From Maribellus maritimus (GTDB taxonomy: Bacteria; Bacteroidota; Bacteroidia; Bacteroidales; Prolixibacteraceae): a stretch of DNA of 64,000 nucleotides. Within the stretch, counting starts at the first letter, position 1; each line of letters starts with the position of its first letter. The position numbers and the translations under genes are program-made. The DNA is taken from NCBI RefSeq assembly GCF_022267315.1, contig NZ_JAIKLE010000013.1, positions 108,215 through 172,214 of the forward strand, written 5' to 3'. The notes below the pieces were generated by a model, which made no database searches, was not told the origin of the DNA, and saw only the letters and a program-made list of their open reading frames with translations. Shown piece after piece: positions 63,917 through 64,000 of this stretch.

Positions 63917-64000
63917 TGCTCATTTCTCACCGCTCACTTTCTCATCTCTCACCTTTCCGGTGCTCATAGTCTCATTTTCTTACTACACGGTGCTCACCCT
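63917..64000. repeat. CTCA-word array at the right edge of the window
   Basis: CTCATTTCTCACCGCTCACT, CTCATCTCTCACC and GTGCTCATAGTCTCA continue to the end and are cut by the window edge. It is the same family as the other CTCA arrays. Confidence 0.7.

Larger units (their letters stand above)
62867..64000. other. Gene-free, repeat-rich right end of the window
   Basis: No supported gene in 1.1 kb. After the antitoxin promoter it holds alternating CTCA-word arrays and modular hairpin elements (listed separately), with AT-rich filler between. Confidence 0.7.

Noticed and set aside
1..64000. tRNA, rRNA and known riboswitch genes
   Set aside because: No cloverleaf-like or rRNA-like stretch and no conserved riboswitch core was seen in any intergenic region by eye. 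A covariance-model search would be needed to exclude them firmly.

Overview
The window looks like a chromosomal segment of a member of the Bacteroidota, probably of the Marinilabiliales/Prolixibacteraceae type. This is an inference. It rests on the low-to-moderate GC content, the many lipoproteins and outer-membrane barrels of Bacteroidota type, several matches to the Bacteroidota -7 promoter box TAnnTTTG, the gene order prs-rplY-pth-S4, and the presence of Fkp, UpxY and Wzi. No rRNA or tRNA gene was seen.

Region 1 (1-26.2 kb) is a housekeeping and mixed region. It starts with the tail of an alpha/beta hydrolase. A secreted beta-propeller glycosidase-like lipoprotein, a DCC thiol oxidoreductase and a DUF4924-like protein follow. 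Next is a minus-strand core block (S4 RNA-binding protein, pth, rplY, prs, engB, manA, Dabb). Uridine kinase and a DEDDy exonuclease form a plus-strand pair, followed by a DUF389 membrane protein, smpB, uvrB and a methyltransferase. Between 15 and 26 kb lie lineage-specific envelope proteins: small barrels, lipoproteins, a FemAB-like transferase, an EEP phosphodiesterase, a HAD phosphatase, and a pair made of a polytopic protein and a CxxCH-bearing TolB-like lipoprotein.

Region 2 (26.2-36.7 kb) holds a secreted GH36-like alpha-galactosidase and then a full branched-chain amino-acid operon, ilvD-ilvB-ilvN-ilvC. The operon is preceded by what reads as a complete transcription attenuator: a perfect -7 box, a 22-codon leader peptide with nine consecutive Ile/Leu/Val codons, an antiterminator pairing and a rho-independent terminator. 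A second terminator closes the operon. MBL-fold, PAP2 and cupin genes follow.

Region 3 (37.0-59.4 kb) is an exopolysaccharide or capsule locus, almost all on the minus strand. In transcription order it holds wzz, a flippase, two hexapeptide acyltransferases, a GT-A-like protein, an epimerase, a GT2, a polymerase, three GT4 genes, gmd, fcl, a four-helix S23-type protein, fkp and wzi. A UpxY-type NusG paralogue sits beyond the far end on the opposite strand. The locus carries both the de novo (gmd, fcl) and salvage (fkp) routes to GDP-L-fucose. It is punctuated by repeats, a deleted GIY-YIG pseudogene and AT-rich gaps, which suggests a rearranging accessory island.

Region 4 (59.4-64.0 kb) is dominated by repeats. 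It has a tandem pair of palindrome-rich 455-bp units, an orphan helical protein followed immediately by an array in which CCTGT recurs every 20-22 bp, a decayed YoeB-type toxin with its antitoxin, and a long gene-free tail of CTCA-word arrays and modular hairpins. The same CTCA/TGAG word family (spacing 7-8 bp) also forms a 53-bp tandem array between fkp and wzi and flanks the four-helix gene in inverted orientation.
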